From Closterium sp. Naga37s-1 (Eukaryota > Streptophyta > Zygnematophyceae > Desmidiales > Closteriaceae): a stretch of 64,000 nucleotides of DNA. Where the stretch lies: NCBI GenBank assembly GCA_947471745.1, contig CANJKZ010000927.1, forward strand, positions 442,501 through 506,500. The letters run 5' to 3'. Below, in pieces: positions 10,489 through 20,859 of this stretch. The first letter of the stretch is position 1. Every line of letters starts with the position of its first letter. The notes under the pieces are model-generated. The model made no database searches, was not told where the DNA came from, and was given only the letters and a program-made list of their open reading frames with translations. The translations under genes were made by a program, and so were the position numbers.

Positions 10489-10501
10489 GCTCTGAATACC
10501 A
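10489..10501 (-). other. copia A primer-binding site (tRNA-iMet type)
   Basis: The element strand reads TGGTATTCAGAGC directly after the 5' LTR; it matches TGGTATCAGAGC with one inserted base. Confidence 0.85.
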
Positions 10502-10631
10502 TGTCAGAATCCACTGTGCAGGAATGAATGAATTATGAATGAGTTGGGTACAAGTACTAACCCTAAAGTGTTGTACCCCTTGTAGGCTAACCCACTATAG
10601 CCTAGAGAGAACACAAACATACAGTTTGACA
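10502..10631 (-). repeat. copia A 5' LTR
   Basis: A 130-bp LTR followed by the CAAAC target duplication; partner of 3751-3880. Confidence 0.95.
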
Positions 10632-10792
10632 CAAACGTGCACCCAACCTCTTCTCCCAAGGTTCCCTCCTAGCTAGGGTATTCACTATTTAGTCGCGTGC
10701 CTTCATTGTATTGTGAGTTCATTTAGTCACAGTCTCGTTATTCCTTATTCCGCGCACTCTCTTTTACGACTCATAACACCTGGTATCAGAGC
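10632..10792 (+). repeat. LTR Y1, right part, and gypsy Y1 primer-binding site
   Basis: Continues LTR Y1 after copia A: GCACCCAACC, CCTAGCTAGGGTA and GTCACAGTCTCG, ending CATAACA at 10778. The PBS TGGTATCAGAGC follows at 10781-10792, two bases from the LTR end. Confidence 0.85.
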
Positions 10793-11015
10793 TACTTTCC
10801 TAGTTCACTTGGCTTTTCGAGGGTTGTTTGGTGGCCCGAGTGTGGCCGCTACAAGGGACTGCAAAACGGTTGGCTACAAGGTTCGTTAATTCTAACGTGC
10901 CCGACTCCGATAATTTTTGCTTTCCCTTTGCCTGAAGGCCACGGATACCCCTCTGCCCACCAGACGAAGCGTGCGACACATAGATCAGGATACATTGAAC
11001 AAGATGCTAGTGTAA

Positions 11016-12021
11016 ATGGCAGAGCTACAAGCAACAGTGCAGAATCTCTCTGCAGAAGTGACAACAATACGTGCGAAAAACACCGAACTACGCCAGACGC
11101 GAGGTGAAGCGCATCAGGAGTCGTCCAGCAAAGAAGGCGAGGGCAACAGTCAAGCGGTGAGCAACCCGTTGGACGAGCTTACACGTGACTTCGAAGAAGA
11201 AGATAAGTGGCGAGTGGCAGTGACGCCAATTGCAGTAACGACGATCAAGATTAAACCCGTAAACCCGCCCCCGTTCAATCCTACGGACAAGACTACTACA
11301 GTGAAGGGTGGCTCTTCGGCATTGAAGTCTTCTTCACTACAGCAAACATCAACGACGACGCCACGCATATTAATTACGTGGTATCCCTTATGCGAGGCAC
11401 AGCGCTTGAGTGGTGGCACCAAACCTTAGACACGGTGACCCCGACAGGTGTGACGCATGCAGCAGACGGGACCTCAACATCGGCTAATCAGTGGCAGAAT
11501 CGATCTTCGGGGTGACCAAGATACGCACGTGGAAGGAGTGGGGCGCAGCCTTACGAGATCGCTTCGAGCACGTATCTGCATCGGGGCAAGCTCGCATGAA
11601 GCTGTGTGCCTGGTTGCAGCTGGCATCTGTCCAATACTACACAGCGTCGTTCATAGGCCTCGTCGACCAAGTGGATGACATGTCGGAAGCGGAGCGGTTA
11701 GATAAATACGTCAGCGGCCTCAAGTATAAAATCCAGTATGAGGTGCGCCGAGGCCGCCCGACATCATTCCTGGAAGCAGTACGGCTGGCGGAGTCCACGG
11801 ATGCTCTGATGCAGTACGCGAGAACAGCTTCCCGGGACGGAAACCGTTTTCGAGGCCAGACCCAACAGGCCAAAATTAACGTAGTCCATACACCCAGCCA
11901 CCCTTCTAAGGGACCGTGCTATTGGTGTGGGAAGACGGGTCACTATATGCACGACTGCCCTGAGAAAACGCCGGCGAAAGGGGACGACAGGAAGGAGCAG
12001 GGAAATGGGAAGAGTCAGTGA
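11016..12021 (+). pseudogene. gypsy Y1 gag
   Basis: Gag polyprotein. The first frame (11016-11429) has a short coiled-coil-like N-terminus (MAELQATVQNLSAEVTTI) and PPPFNPTDK. A frameshift near 11310 puts the LMRGTALEWWHQ capsid motif in another frame, and a second near 11480 leads into 11491-12021. That part reads FGVTKIRTWKEWGAALRDRFEHV and ends with an intact zinc knuckle CYWCGKTGHYMHDC (CX2CX4HX4C). It is related to X3 Gag at 56609-57787. Translation stops at 12019-12021, where copia Q is inserted. Confidence 0.85.
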
Positions 12022-12373
12022 TGTTAGAATCCCTCTTCTCTTGTAACCTGCATATATGCTATAGGTTAGGCTAGAGTTAAGCACCCAAACTTAGTTTGGG
12101 TGTACAAACAGGGGTAACCCAGTTTGTAGGTTGGAACCCAACCTTGGTCCAATTATTGGACCCCAAAAGGTTGGGTTGGGTAGAATTATTGGCCCCCTCC
12201 AATAATGTTGGCATTGGCCAACATTATTGGACCCCACCAATAATCTCCCAACCCAACCTCTTGGTTGGGGTCCAATAATGGCACCTTAGGCTAGCATCCA
12301 ACCCCATTACTATGTATACCCCCCTTGTTTCTCTATCAAATAATCAACTTCATTCCTAATTCCTTCTCTCACA
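12022..12373 (+). repeat. copia Q 5' LTR
   Basis: TGTTAGAATCCC..CTCTCACA. The internal part has nested palindromic words around CCAATTATTGG and TTGGCCAA and two CCCAACC/GGTTGGG pairs, suggesting the R or U5 region folds strongly. Confidence 0.97.
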
Positions 12374-12384
12374 TGGTATAGAGC
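12374..12384 (+). other. copia Q primer-binding site
   Basis: TGGTATAGAGC abuts the LTR; one base off the iMet half-site. Confidence 0.85.
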
Positions 12385-12539
12385 TATCAATCCTAGGCCT
12401 ACCCCACTCGTTTCAAAGGCCCACCCGGCCGCTGCAACCCCCGGCCTCCTCCCTCATTTTTTTATTCCTCGCGGCTATCCTGCCGCCCCCCCCCCCCCCT
12501 TTAGCGCCCTTTCCCTCCACAGCTCCGCGGCCTCCCTAG

Positions 12540-13235
12540 CCGCTGCGGCCCGCGCCGCTCCCTTCCGCGGCCTTGTCGCCGCCTCCGCGCCCGCTTCGCC
12601 GCGGCCTCGCCAGCCGCTGCCGCCCGCGCCGCTTCTCTGCGCGGCCCCGACGCCGCCTCCGCGCCCGCCTCGCCGCGGCCTCGCAAGCCGCCGCCGCCCG
12701 CGCCACTTCGCGGCCTCGACGCCGCCTCCGCGCCAGAGCAGCCGCGGCCTTGCCAGCCGCCGCCGCCCGCGCCGCTCCCCTCCGCGGCCTCGTCGCCGCC
12801 TCCGCGCCAGCGCAGCCGCGGCCTCGCCAGCCGCCTGCCGCCCGCGCCGCTCCCCTCCGCGGCCCCGACGCCGCCTCCGCGCCCGCCTAGCCGCGGCCTC
12901 GCCAGCCGCCGCCGCCCGCGCCGCTCCCCTCCGCGGCCTCGACGCCGCCTCCGCGCCAGCGCAGCCGCGGCCTCACCAGCCGCTGCCGCCCGCGCTGCTC
13001 CCCTCCGCGGCCTCGACGCCGCCTCCGTGCCAGCGCAGCCGCGGCCTCACCAGCCGCTGCCGCCCGCGCTGCTCCCCTCCGCGGCCTCGACGCCGCCTCC
13101 GCGCCAGTGCAGCCGCGGCCTCGCCAGCCGCTGCCGCCCGCGCCACTCCCCTCCGCGGCCTCGACGCCGCCTCCGCGCCAACGCCGCCGCGGCCTCGCCA
13201 GCCGCTGCCGCCCGCGCCGCTCTCCTCCGTGACCA
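12540..13235 (+). repeat. copia Q leader tandem repeat
   Basis: About nine imperfect copies of a roughly 75-bp unit rich in GCCGCC and CGCGGCCTCG (recurrent CGCCGCCTCCGCGCC). It ends about 28 bp before the gag ATG. ORFs in it on both strands are Ala/Arg/Pro low complexity and are not annotated. Confidence 0.88.
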
Positions 13236-13262
13236 CTGCGGGTCCACCCGCAGCCGTCCATC

Positions 13263-14618
13263 ATGGCTAACGCCACACCCTCCCCCTCCCCCCTCCCTCC
13301 TCCTATTGATCCCTCCTCCATCGATAAACTGCAGCTCGCAGCGGACAAATCCGCCGTCAACTGGCACTCATTCGTCGGCAGCATCCGACAGGTCCTCTCC
13401 GACGCATGGGTTCCCCCCTACCGCGTCCTTGACATCATCCTCCGCCGTCCCCATGCCCTCCCCCCCACCGAGCCTGATCACCCCGGCAAGACTCCTCCTC
13501 TCCCTCCCTCTCCTGGCGATCCCCCTCTTGAACCCGACCTCCAGCTCACCACCGACCAAGCCACCGCTGATGCAGATTTCATCTTACGCCGCCGTGCATA
13601 CCTTATCCGCAAAGCCGAGTACGATGCAGCCGTTGACGCCTATGACCAGGCGGTTGCTGGCCGCAATGCTCACCTCGCCATCGTCGCCAAATACAAAGAC
13701 GACATGGCTGCCTTCACCCCGAAACTCATCGCCTGGACAGCTGCTGACACCCGCGCCTGCACCGTTCTCCTTGGTGCTCTCCCTGACTCCCTCATGCGCC
13801 GCTTCCAGGCTCGGGAACTCCGTGCCTCGGTCATCTGGGCAGAACTCCATGCCATGTTTGAGCTTCGCGACATCAGTTCCGTCGGCATCCTTTTTCAAGA
13901 ATACTTTTCAATCACCCTCGCCACCTGTGACGGAGCGGTTGACTATGTCGGACGCATGAGAGAGGTAGCTGATCGCCTCGAAGCCCGCCAAGCCGGCCTC
14001 TCCGAACCCCTCCAAATCCACCGCCTCCTTTTTAACCTCACCCCAGACTATGAATCCCGCCTTCACGCCTTTACCGAAGCCAATCCCATGGCTGATCTCG
14101 CCTCCGTTGAACAATGGATCATTGATACTGAAGTCAAACTCCGCACTCCCATTGTCAACCTCGCCTCCTCCCTCAACGCTACCCAGCCCCGCAAGCAGAG
14201 CAAGAACAACGGCAAAGGAGGAGGTGGGGGCAAGGGAGGTGGCGGTCACGGAAGCAGCAGTGCAAGCAGCCGTGGTGGCACCACAGGGGATGAGCATGGC
14301 ACCACCAATTCAGGCGGAGCCTCTGCGAGCCGCGGGAGTCGTCCTGGCACTCTTCCTCCCTGCACTTATGTCCGCCGCTATGGTCCCCGGGCTGGAACAC
14401 CCTGCGGGCAGACCAACCATCCCCCTGGCACTTGCTTCAAGGCTCTCGACGATGCCTGGTACGCACGAGGTAACGTTGGCACTCCTCCAAAGTGGGGCAC
14501 GATTTCCCCACGTCCCTCTCTTGCCGACATCCAAACCAGCCCCGCTTACCTCCCTGCCCACCTCCGCCTCCTTGCTCCTCCCACACCTTTCCTCAATCTT
14601 CAGCAGCAGCATCTCCTG

Positions 14619-14656
<38 letters not shown>

Positions 14657-15485
14657 GCAGCAGCAACTGCAACAGCTGTTTCAGCAGCAGCCACAGCAGC
14701 AGCAGCAGCCGCACCCGCAGCAGCACCCATGGGGTACTGGACTCCTACCCCAGTGGGGACCCAGCCCTCCTCCTTGGCAGCAGCAGCAGCTGAATTTTGG
14801 CACAGCTGCCATAGCCGCTCAAGCCTCACCGGCCCCCCTTTGGGGTGCTCCACCCCCTAGTAGCACTGCCCCTCCTCTTACCCAGGAGTGCTTTCTTGGC
14901 AACATTGCTATCTCACCCTCCCTTCCTTCCATGTACCCATCCACCATTAATGAAACTGCTTTCCAGTACTCCGTCTCTTCCTCCTCCTCACCCACTCTGG
15001 ACTTTGTCCTCGATAGTGGGGCCACTGAGACCGCTCTCAAGGATGCTGGTACACTCACACCCCTCTCTCCTCCCACTCAAGTTCACGGCGCTGACAGCAA
15101 CTTTACCATCCCATGCACACACCTCTCCACTCTCCCCTGCACACTCTTCCCCTCTGGTAAGGTAACTGGTCTCCACATCCCCACCCTCCGAAACAACCTC
15201 CTCTCCCATCGTGAAATCCAAAATGCAGGTATCACTGCCGTCTATCCAGGTAATGCCACCTACTGTGACCTCTACCACACCGCCACTGGTCGCTTCCTTC
15301 TACGCATTCCCCTCTGCCCCCGCACTCGCCTCTACACTCTCCGCACCCCTTGGCCATCCTTCTGCCATGTCACCACTCGTGCTGGCACTTCCACTAACCC
15401 TCCCCCTCCCCCTACCTCACCTCCACGCCACCAACAGGGGCCGCAGCAGCAGCAGCAGCAGCCGCCGCCGCAGAGGCAGCAGTAG
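13263..15485 (+). CDS. copia Q Gag and protease (upstream part of an interrupted gag-pol frame)
   Basis: 740 codons from the ATG in CATCATGGC. Residues 1-320 are copia-type Gag (AVNWHSFVGSIRQVL near the start, capsid-like WAELHAMFELRD). Residues 325-350 are Gly/Lys-rich. A zinc-binding-like cluster follows near 365-390 (CTYVRRYGPRAGTPC with H and C after it, spacing CX13CX4HX4C). A polyQ region occupies 455-500, with aspartic protease FVLDSGATETAL near 580. The frame ends at TAG 15483-15485 inside a CAG-rich linker, and the same frame continues in pol. It supplies capsid/nucleocapsid and maturation functions. Confidence 0.9.
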
Positions 15486-15779
15486 GGGCCGCAGCAGCAG
15501 CAGCAGCAGCAGCCGCCGCAGCAGGGGCCGCAGCAGCAGCAGCAGCAGCCGCCGCCGCAGAGGCACCAGCAGGGGCCGCAGCAGCAGCAGCAGCAGCAGC
15601 AGCAGCCGCCACAGCCGCGGCAGCCACAGCAGCAGCTGCAGCCGCCGCCGCAGAGGCAGCAGCAGGGGCCGCAGCAGCAGCAGCCGCCACAGCAGGGGCA
15701 GCCGCAGCAGCAGTAGTCACCTCCCCCTCCCTCACTCACTCCAGCCCCCTCCACCTCCGATCATCTCTCCCACCCCGCT
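15486..15779 (+). pseudogene. copia Q polyQ/Pro linker between protease and integrase with in-frame TAG codons
   Basis: Same frame as gag and pol. It codes almost only GPQQQQ and QQPPPQR repeats, then TAG at 15714-15716, then SPPPSLTPAPSTSDHLSHP leading into the HHRLGHP pre-integrase motif. Both TAGs sit where CAG codons are expected, so they look like single C-to-T changes. Leaky read-through cannot be excluded. Confidence 0.8.
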
Positions 15780-16945
15780 GTGCTGCTCCACCACCGTCTC
15801 GGCCACCCCAATTTCGCCGCTCTCCGCACTGCCATCACCTCTCGCCTCCTTCACAGCCTCCCTCCCACTCTCCCCCCCCTCCCTTCCTCTCCAGCCCCTC
15901 CATGCCCCTCCTGCATCCACGGCAAACTCAAACAGTCCCCCCACCACAGCCACCCATCCTTTGCTCCCGCTCCAATTGACCTAGTCCATATGGACCTCTG
16001 GGGACCCTCCCCCACTCGTTCCCGTCAGGGCCATCGCTACATGCTGGTCCTCGTAGACGACCACAGCCGCTACTCCTCCATTTTCCTCCTCCACACGAAA
16101 GACCAGGCGCCGACCATGATCATTAACTGGGCCGAGCAATGCCGCGCCCACTTCAAGCGTCCCATCGGCCGCCTACACTCTGATGGGGGAGGCGAATTCC
16201 TCAATCGCACTCTCTCCCATTACTGCACCACCCATGGCATCCAACAGACTCACACCCTCCCCCACTCCCCGCAGCAGAATGGCGTCGCAAAAAGCCGGAT
16301 TCGTGAAATCACCAAGATCGCCCGCTGTCTCCTCGCTCACGCCTCAACCCCCCCTTCCCTCTGGAGCTATGCTTTGCTCCATGCTGCCCTCCTCCTCAAC
16401 CTTCACTCCCATCCTCAACATACCACCACCACCCCCACGGAGCTTTGGTCGGGCACCAAACCTGACGCCGCTGGTCTCCGTGTCTGGGGTAGCAAGGCAT
16501 ATGTCCTTATCCCTCCACCCGATCGCACCCACGGCAAGCTCGCTTCTCGCGCCCTCGAGTGTGTCTACCTCGGGCACAACCGCGACTCGCCTGGCTACCT
16601 CTTCCTTCACCCTCCCTCTGGACGCCTTATCCGCAGCATTGACGTCGGCTTTGACGAAACCACCCCCTATTACTCCTCTTCACCACCAGACCCCCTCCCT
16701 CCTCCTTCACGTCCTCTCACCTGGACCGACACTGTGCTCCCTCCCCTCCTCCCTCCTGCACCCCTTCTCCCACCTCTCCCTACTCCGCTTCCGCCACCCT
16801 CATCTGCCGACATCTACGATCCCACTGCTCCTGCATCCCCTGCACACTCCGCAGCCCCCCCTCCCTCCTCTCCTCCCCCCTCTCCTTCTCCTCCGTCCCA
16901 GCAGCTTGGGCAGCAGCAGCAGCAGCAGCAGCAGGGGCAGCAGCC

Positions 16946-16976
<31 letters not shown>

Positions 16977-17017
16977 GGGCAGCAGCAGCAGCAGCAGCAG
17001 CAGGGGCAGCAGCCGCC

Positions 17018-17049
<32 letters not shown>

Positions 17050-18908
17050 GGCAGCAGCAGCAGCAGGGGCAGCAGCATCGGGAGGAGCAGCAGCCGCAGC
17101 AGCAGCAGGGGTTCCAGCAGCACCAGCAGCAGCAGCGGCAGAGGGCAATTGCCCGCTCCTCACCCTTCCTCCTCCCTCGCATGCACACCCGCTCCCTCGA
17201 TCCCATCCTTGGCACACCGCCACCTCCCTCCCTCAACCAGCTCGAGGATTCCCATGAGGAGTTCACCATGGTCCAGCGCCACACTCCCTCTCTCACCACG
17301 CTCTACCCTGGCCTCCTCGGCGCTCTAATCCTTAGCGCGATCTCCGCTCCCACCATCTTCGTCCCCTCCACCTTCCAGGAGGCTATCACCTGCCCTGACG
17401 CTGACAAGTGGATAGCCGCCGTCTTCCTGGAATGTGAGGCATTTATCCGCAACGACTCCTTCATTGACGTTCCCCTCCCCCCTGACGCCAACCTTGTCGA
17501 GGGCAAGTGGATCTTTCGAGTCAAGCAGCTGCCGGGAGAAGAACCAGTCTACAAAGCCCGCTACGTTGCCAAGGGGTTCACCCAGACCTGGGCTGAAGAC
17601 TACTGGTTCACATTTGCCCCCACTGTCAAGCAGGCCACCCTACGCACCCTCATGGATATTGGTGCGCGTGACGACATGGAGATTGACTCCATGGACGTCT
17701 CCAACGCGTTCCTGCAAGGCGAACTGCACGAGCGCATCTACCTCCGTCGGCCTCCCGTGTTTCATGCTGCTTTCCCTGACAACACCGTCTGGCAACTTCG
17801 GCGACCTGTTTATGGCCTGAAGCAGGCACCACGAGAATGGCATGCAAAGCTGTCTGCCACTCTCCAGTCCCTTGGTTTCTCCGCCTCCCACTCCGATGCC
17901 AGCCTCTTCATCCGCTCTTCCCCCCGTCGCTTCTTCATCTCGGTCTACGTTGACGACATGATCCTGCTCGCTGACACCAAGGCTGACATGGAGCAAGTCA
18001 AGCGGTCACTTCAGGAACGTCTCAAGTGCAAGGACCTTGGTCCGCTGCAGAACTACCTCGGCATGGCCATCACTCGTGATCGATCCGCCCGCACCATCAC
18101 CCTCTCCCAGTCCCACTACATCGGCCAGGTCCTGGAGAAGTTCGAGATGGCGCAGGCCAAACTGGTCTCCACCCCCCTCCCCTTCGGTCACCAACTCGCG
18201 CCACCCACCTCCCCCTCCCCCTCCTCCCGGCCCTATGCCGAGCTTGTTGGGTCACTGATGTACGCGATGATGTGCACTCGTCCCGACCTCGCCTACCCCA
18301 TCAGCGTCCTTGCTCGGTTCGTCGGCTCCGGCCGCCACTCTGACGAATACTGGGCTGCCGCCAAGCGGGTCCTCCGCTATCTCCGTGGCACCAAGGATCA
18401 CGCCCTCACCCTGGGTGGATCCTCCCCTCCCCTTCTCTCTGGCTTCAGCGACTCCTCTTGGGCAGACTCCCAGCCAGACCGCCGCTCCTCGCAAGGCTAT
18501 GGCTTCACACTCGGCAGCGGGCTTATCAGCTGGCGTTCTACTCGCTCCTCTGCCATTGCCCTCTCCTCCTGCGAAGCTGAGCTCTATGCTGGCACCATGG
18601 CCGCGCAAGAGTCCCGCTGGCTCTGCTTTCTTTTGGCAGAGCTTGGAGCACCCCAGCGCTGTCCCACGTTCTGGTGTGACAACGCTAGCACCATCCATCT
18701 CACCCAGGACCCCGTCTTTCATGGACGCTCCAAGCACATTGAGCTCCGCTATTTCTTCATCCGCGAACTTGTCCACCAGAACCTCCTTGCCGTTCGCAAG
18801 ATCGCTGCTGAAGCCAACTTGGCTGATATCTTTACCAAAGCCCTTCTTCGCCCTGCGCACTCTGCTCTTCTCCGCCTCATCGGCCTCGCTCCCCCAGGCG
18901 CGCCTTGA
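15780..18908 (+). CDS. copia Q integrase, reverse transcriptase and RNase H
   Basis: 1,042 codons. Pre-integrase HHRLGHPN and the CPSCIHGK zinc-like site lead into the integrase core with Asp in HMDLWGP and in LHSDGGGEF. The expected catalytic Glu of NGVAE is Lys (QQNGVAKSR). The GKLASRALECVYLGH chromo-like end follows, then a polyQ stretch (16910-17130), RT with GKWIFRVK, KARYVAKGF, the AFLQGELHE palm region and catalytic VYVDDMILLA, then RNase H (SDSSWADS, SSCEAELYA, WCDNAST) and the conserved end LADIFTKALL. RT and RNase H look intact; integration should be defective. Confidence 0.93.
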
Positions 18909-18950
18909 TTCAGGGGTTGCTTCCCTCACGCCTTTCCGCATCTCTGCCGG

Positions 18951-18961
18951 TTAAGGGGTTG
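18951..18961 (+). other. copia Q polypurine tract
   Basis: TTAAGGGGTTG lies directly before the 3' LTR; it is short and interrupted. Confidence 0.6.
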
Positions 18962-19313
18962 TGTTAGAATCCCTCTTCTCTTGTAACCTGCATATATGCT
19001 ATAGGTTAGGCTAGAGTTAAGCACCCAAACTTAGTTTGGGTGTACAAACAGGGGTAACCCAGTTTGTAGGTTGGAACCCAACCTTGGTCCAATTATTGGA
19101 CCCCAAAAGGTTGGGTTGGGTAGAATTATTGCCCCCCTCCAATAATGTTGGCCTTGGCCAACATTATTGGACCCCACCAATAATCTCCCAACCCAACCTC
19201 TTGGTTGGGGTCCAATAATGGCACCTTAGGCTAGCATCCAACCCCATTACTATGTATACCCCCCTTGTTTCTCTATCAAATAATCAACTTCATTCCTAAT
19301 TCCTTCTCTCACA
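18962..19313 (+). repeat. copia Q 3' LTR
   Basis: Partner of 12022-12373 with two differences, followed by target duplication AGTGA. Confidence 0.97.
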
Positions 19314-19575
19314 AGTGATTAGCGGGCCCTTTACTGACTGTGCTCTGTCACCCGAACACCACCATCCCCACCGAGTCGTGGTTCCGATTCATGCAATCGA
19401 TCGCACTCGGCCGAATGACGGGGATAATCATGTGGATCACCCTGTACTGGTCGCTCGTAAAGTGTTAAAAATCATATGAAAATGTTTGTCGACGTGGGGG
19501 CCAGCCATAGCCTCTTCAACTTGGCGACAACAAGAAATCATATGAAAATGTTCGTCGATAGGATGCCGTGCGCAT
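19314..19575 (+). pseudogene. gypsy Y1 protease fragment
   Basis: Aligns to X3 at 57785-57990: the CCGATTCATGC-ATCGATCG stretch, then a protease-like MFVDVGASHSLFN (X3 has IFIDGGASHGLVN). A short duplication (AATCATATGAAAATGTT at about 19473 and 19540) follows, and similarity stops near 19575. Several stops are present. Confidence 0.7.
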
Positions 19576-19619
19576 TAGTCTGATCACCATGAAAAAATCC
19601 TCTGCTGTTAGTTTTTCTC

Positions 19620-20213
19620 AAAACCATGTCCCTCCAACTCTGCGGCGTCGCTTCCCGTGCTTTCACTGCCCATTTCCTCTACTCCTCCCCGCCTAGCTCT
19701 CTCTCAAGCGTGGCGTTGCTCCTAAGTGTTCTGCTCCCGTCTGCCTCCTTGACCAAGAGGTCTCCCAACTTGACTCCCTTCAGGCAGTGCGACCCCTTTT
19801 GGCCTCTGAATGGTGATATGCCCCTGAATACTATTTTCCGGTTAAACAACAACTGCAACTCCTCCGCTTCTCATCTGTTCTCCGGCTCTTCCACAGTCAC
19901 AATCTTCGACTCCCACGGCGCCTTCACCGTGGCTTTCTAGCGCGTGCCTCCCTCCAGCCAATGCTTCAAGATCGAGGGATGCGCATAGATTGTGGCCAGC
20001 CCGAGTGGAAACCCAACAGCTCTCTCACACATCCACTTCCTCAGAGGTTCTTGCTCCGCTAGAGTTTTTCCCAGGATCTAGATGACTGTGCTGTCGATTC
20101 GGTGTTTTGGGTTGAGAACCCCTAGCCCTCCTTCTTTCTGATCCTTACAGGACAGGTCGTATGTCACAGGTCCAGGAAAAGAAATGTGCTCAAAGTAAAT
20201 TTTGAATCCTGAG
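19620..20213 (-). pseudogene. non-LTR (LINE) reverse transcriptase C-terminal fragment
   Basis: The minus strand reads CKDQKEGGLGVLNPKHRIDSTVI, then after one stop ILGKTLAEQEPLRKWMCER, and further on VGDLLVKEADGSRTL-like sequence. The first motif is the C-terminal region just before the zf-RVT domain of plant LINE polymerases. No catalytic core, EN domain or poly(A) tail is seen. The right border abuts an inverted E-type LTR exactly at 20213/20214. Confidence 0.65.
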
Positions 20214-20501
20214 TACAACCCAGTGGCTATATATAGGCACGAAAAGGCCAGTAACCAGGATGTTACGAGAAGGTTCCGAGGGTTGCGAAGCATCCCGAAC
20301 AGGCCCTTCCTGAATTCGGTAGAAGCCTTTCGGTGGAAACCGAAAAGCACAAAATTTGGTGCATGTAACCTTTTCGGTGCCTATAACTGTAATAACTATA
20401 GTTAAGCAACGAAACTAGGAAAACAAGCAAAGAAAATAGAAATAAGCAAGATAACGCAAGGTAAAATAAATATGTGTAGGCAGAGCCATTGTACTCTCAC
20501 A
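20214..20501 (-). repeat. E-type gypsy 3' LTR, truncated (E3)
   Basis: Inverted and diverged match to the E1/E2 LTRs (46824-47186, 59811-60173). It begins TGTGAGAGTAC at 20501 on the minus strand, shares GGCACCGAA, CTTTTCGGTT and GCCTATATATAG, and is cut after GTACTCAGG. The polypurine tract GAGGGGAGACG precedes it (20502-20512). Confidence 0.85.
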
Positions 20502-20544
20502 CGTCTCCCCTCAAAGCTAGGTGGCGTAAGAAATACCCTGCTTG

Positions 20545-20650
20545 ACAAGATAATACTTGAGAGCACTGCGTGCGTTGCCCATTTCAGCTTCTGTAACCCA
20601 GCTGTCTCCCGATGGGGTCATATCCCTTTCCAGCGTATCAGGAATTTGAC
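20545..20650 (-). pseudogene. E3 integrase chromodomain fragment
   Basis: Inverted match to the E1 chromodomain end (51180-51280): FLIRWKGYDP-type sequence through DYLVKQ. It shows how the intact family runs from chromodomain through about 40 bp to the polypurine tract and LTR, a part that E1 has lost. Confidence 0.85.
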
Positions 20651-20859
20651 ATGCCCATACATGTTTAGGGGGTGGGGAACATGGGGGAATAGGGCAGGGC
20701 GAGTGGGAAACTCACACCCTAGCCTTGGTACGCTTTCAAATCTGAAATCGTTGATAAAAAAAATTTACCAACCGTTTTCCAGCCTAAAAAACGACTAATT
20801 AACCTAAATTTCATGGAGAAACCGTTAACTTGCGTGGTTTGCTGCTGGATCAGAGCCTA
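20651..20859. other. unassigned spacer
   Basis: No recognisable coding or repeat family. It contains a GGGGTGGGGAACATGGGGG purine stretch and AT-rich sequence. Confidence 0.5.

Larger units (their letters stand above)
3751..10631 (-). mobile_element. copia retrotransposon A (6,881 bp, degenerate)
   Basis: Bounded by 130-bp LTRs (TGTCAGAATCC..TTTGACA on the plus strand) with 4 differences and flanked by the direct 5-bp duplication CAAAC (3746-3750, 10632-10636). In element order it has the PBS, a GC-rich repeat leader, a poly(A) tract, the Gly-rich end of Gag, protease, integrase, a Gly/Ala-rich linker, RT and RNase H, all on the minus strand. The N-terminal Gag half seen in C and D is missing. 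Several frameshifts and stops make it non-autonomous. Confidence 0.93.
12022..19313 (+). mobile_element. copia retrotransposon Q (7,292 bp, youngest insertion)
   Basis: 352-bp LTRs at 12022-12373 and 18962-19313 differ at two positions, with target duplication AGTGA at 12017-12021 and 19314-19318. In order: PBS, about 75-bp GC-rich leader repeats, then one reading frame (13263-18908) coding Gag, protease, integrase, RT and RNase H, broken only by two TAG codons in CAG repeats. The integrase catalytic Glu is replaced by Lys. It sits immediately after the Y1 gag stop region. Confidence 0.96.
3618..19575 (+). mobile_element. gypsy element Y1, 5' part, interrupted by copia A and copia Q
   Basis: The host segments are 3618-3750, 10632-12021 and 19314-19575. 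Removing A and Q with their target duplications leaves LTR, primer-binding site, gag and the start of protease in order. The LTR matches Y2 (31942-32113 plus 44014-44105), sharing TTGACTGC-TACGCGTACA, GCACCCAACC and CCTAGCTAG. RT, integrase and a 3' LTR are absent; the element ends at a LINE fragment. Confidence 0.8.

Noticed and set aside
12501..13959. Ala/Arg/Pro-rich ORFs in the Q leader and shadow frames of Q gag
   Set aside because: Repeat composition; the real gag starts at 13263.
15211..17328. Ser/Arg-, Cys/Gly- and Leu-rich ORFs across CAG repeats
   Set aside because: Other frames of polyQ-coding CAG tracts in Q gag-pol.
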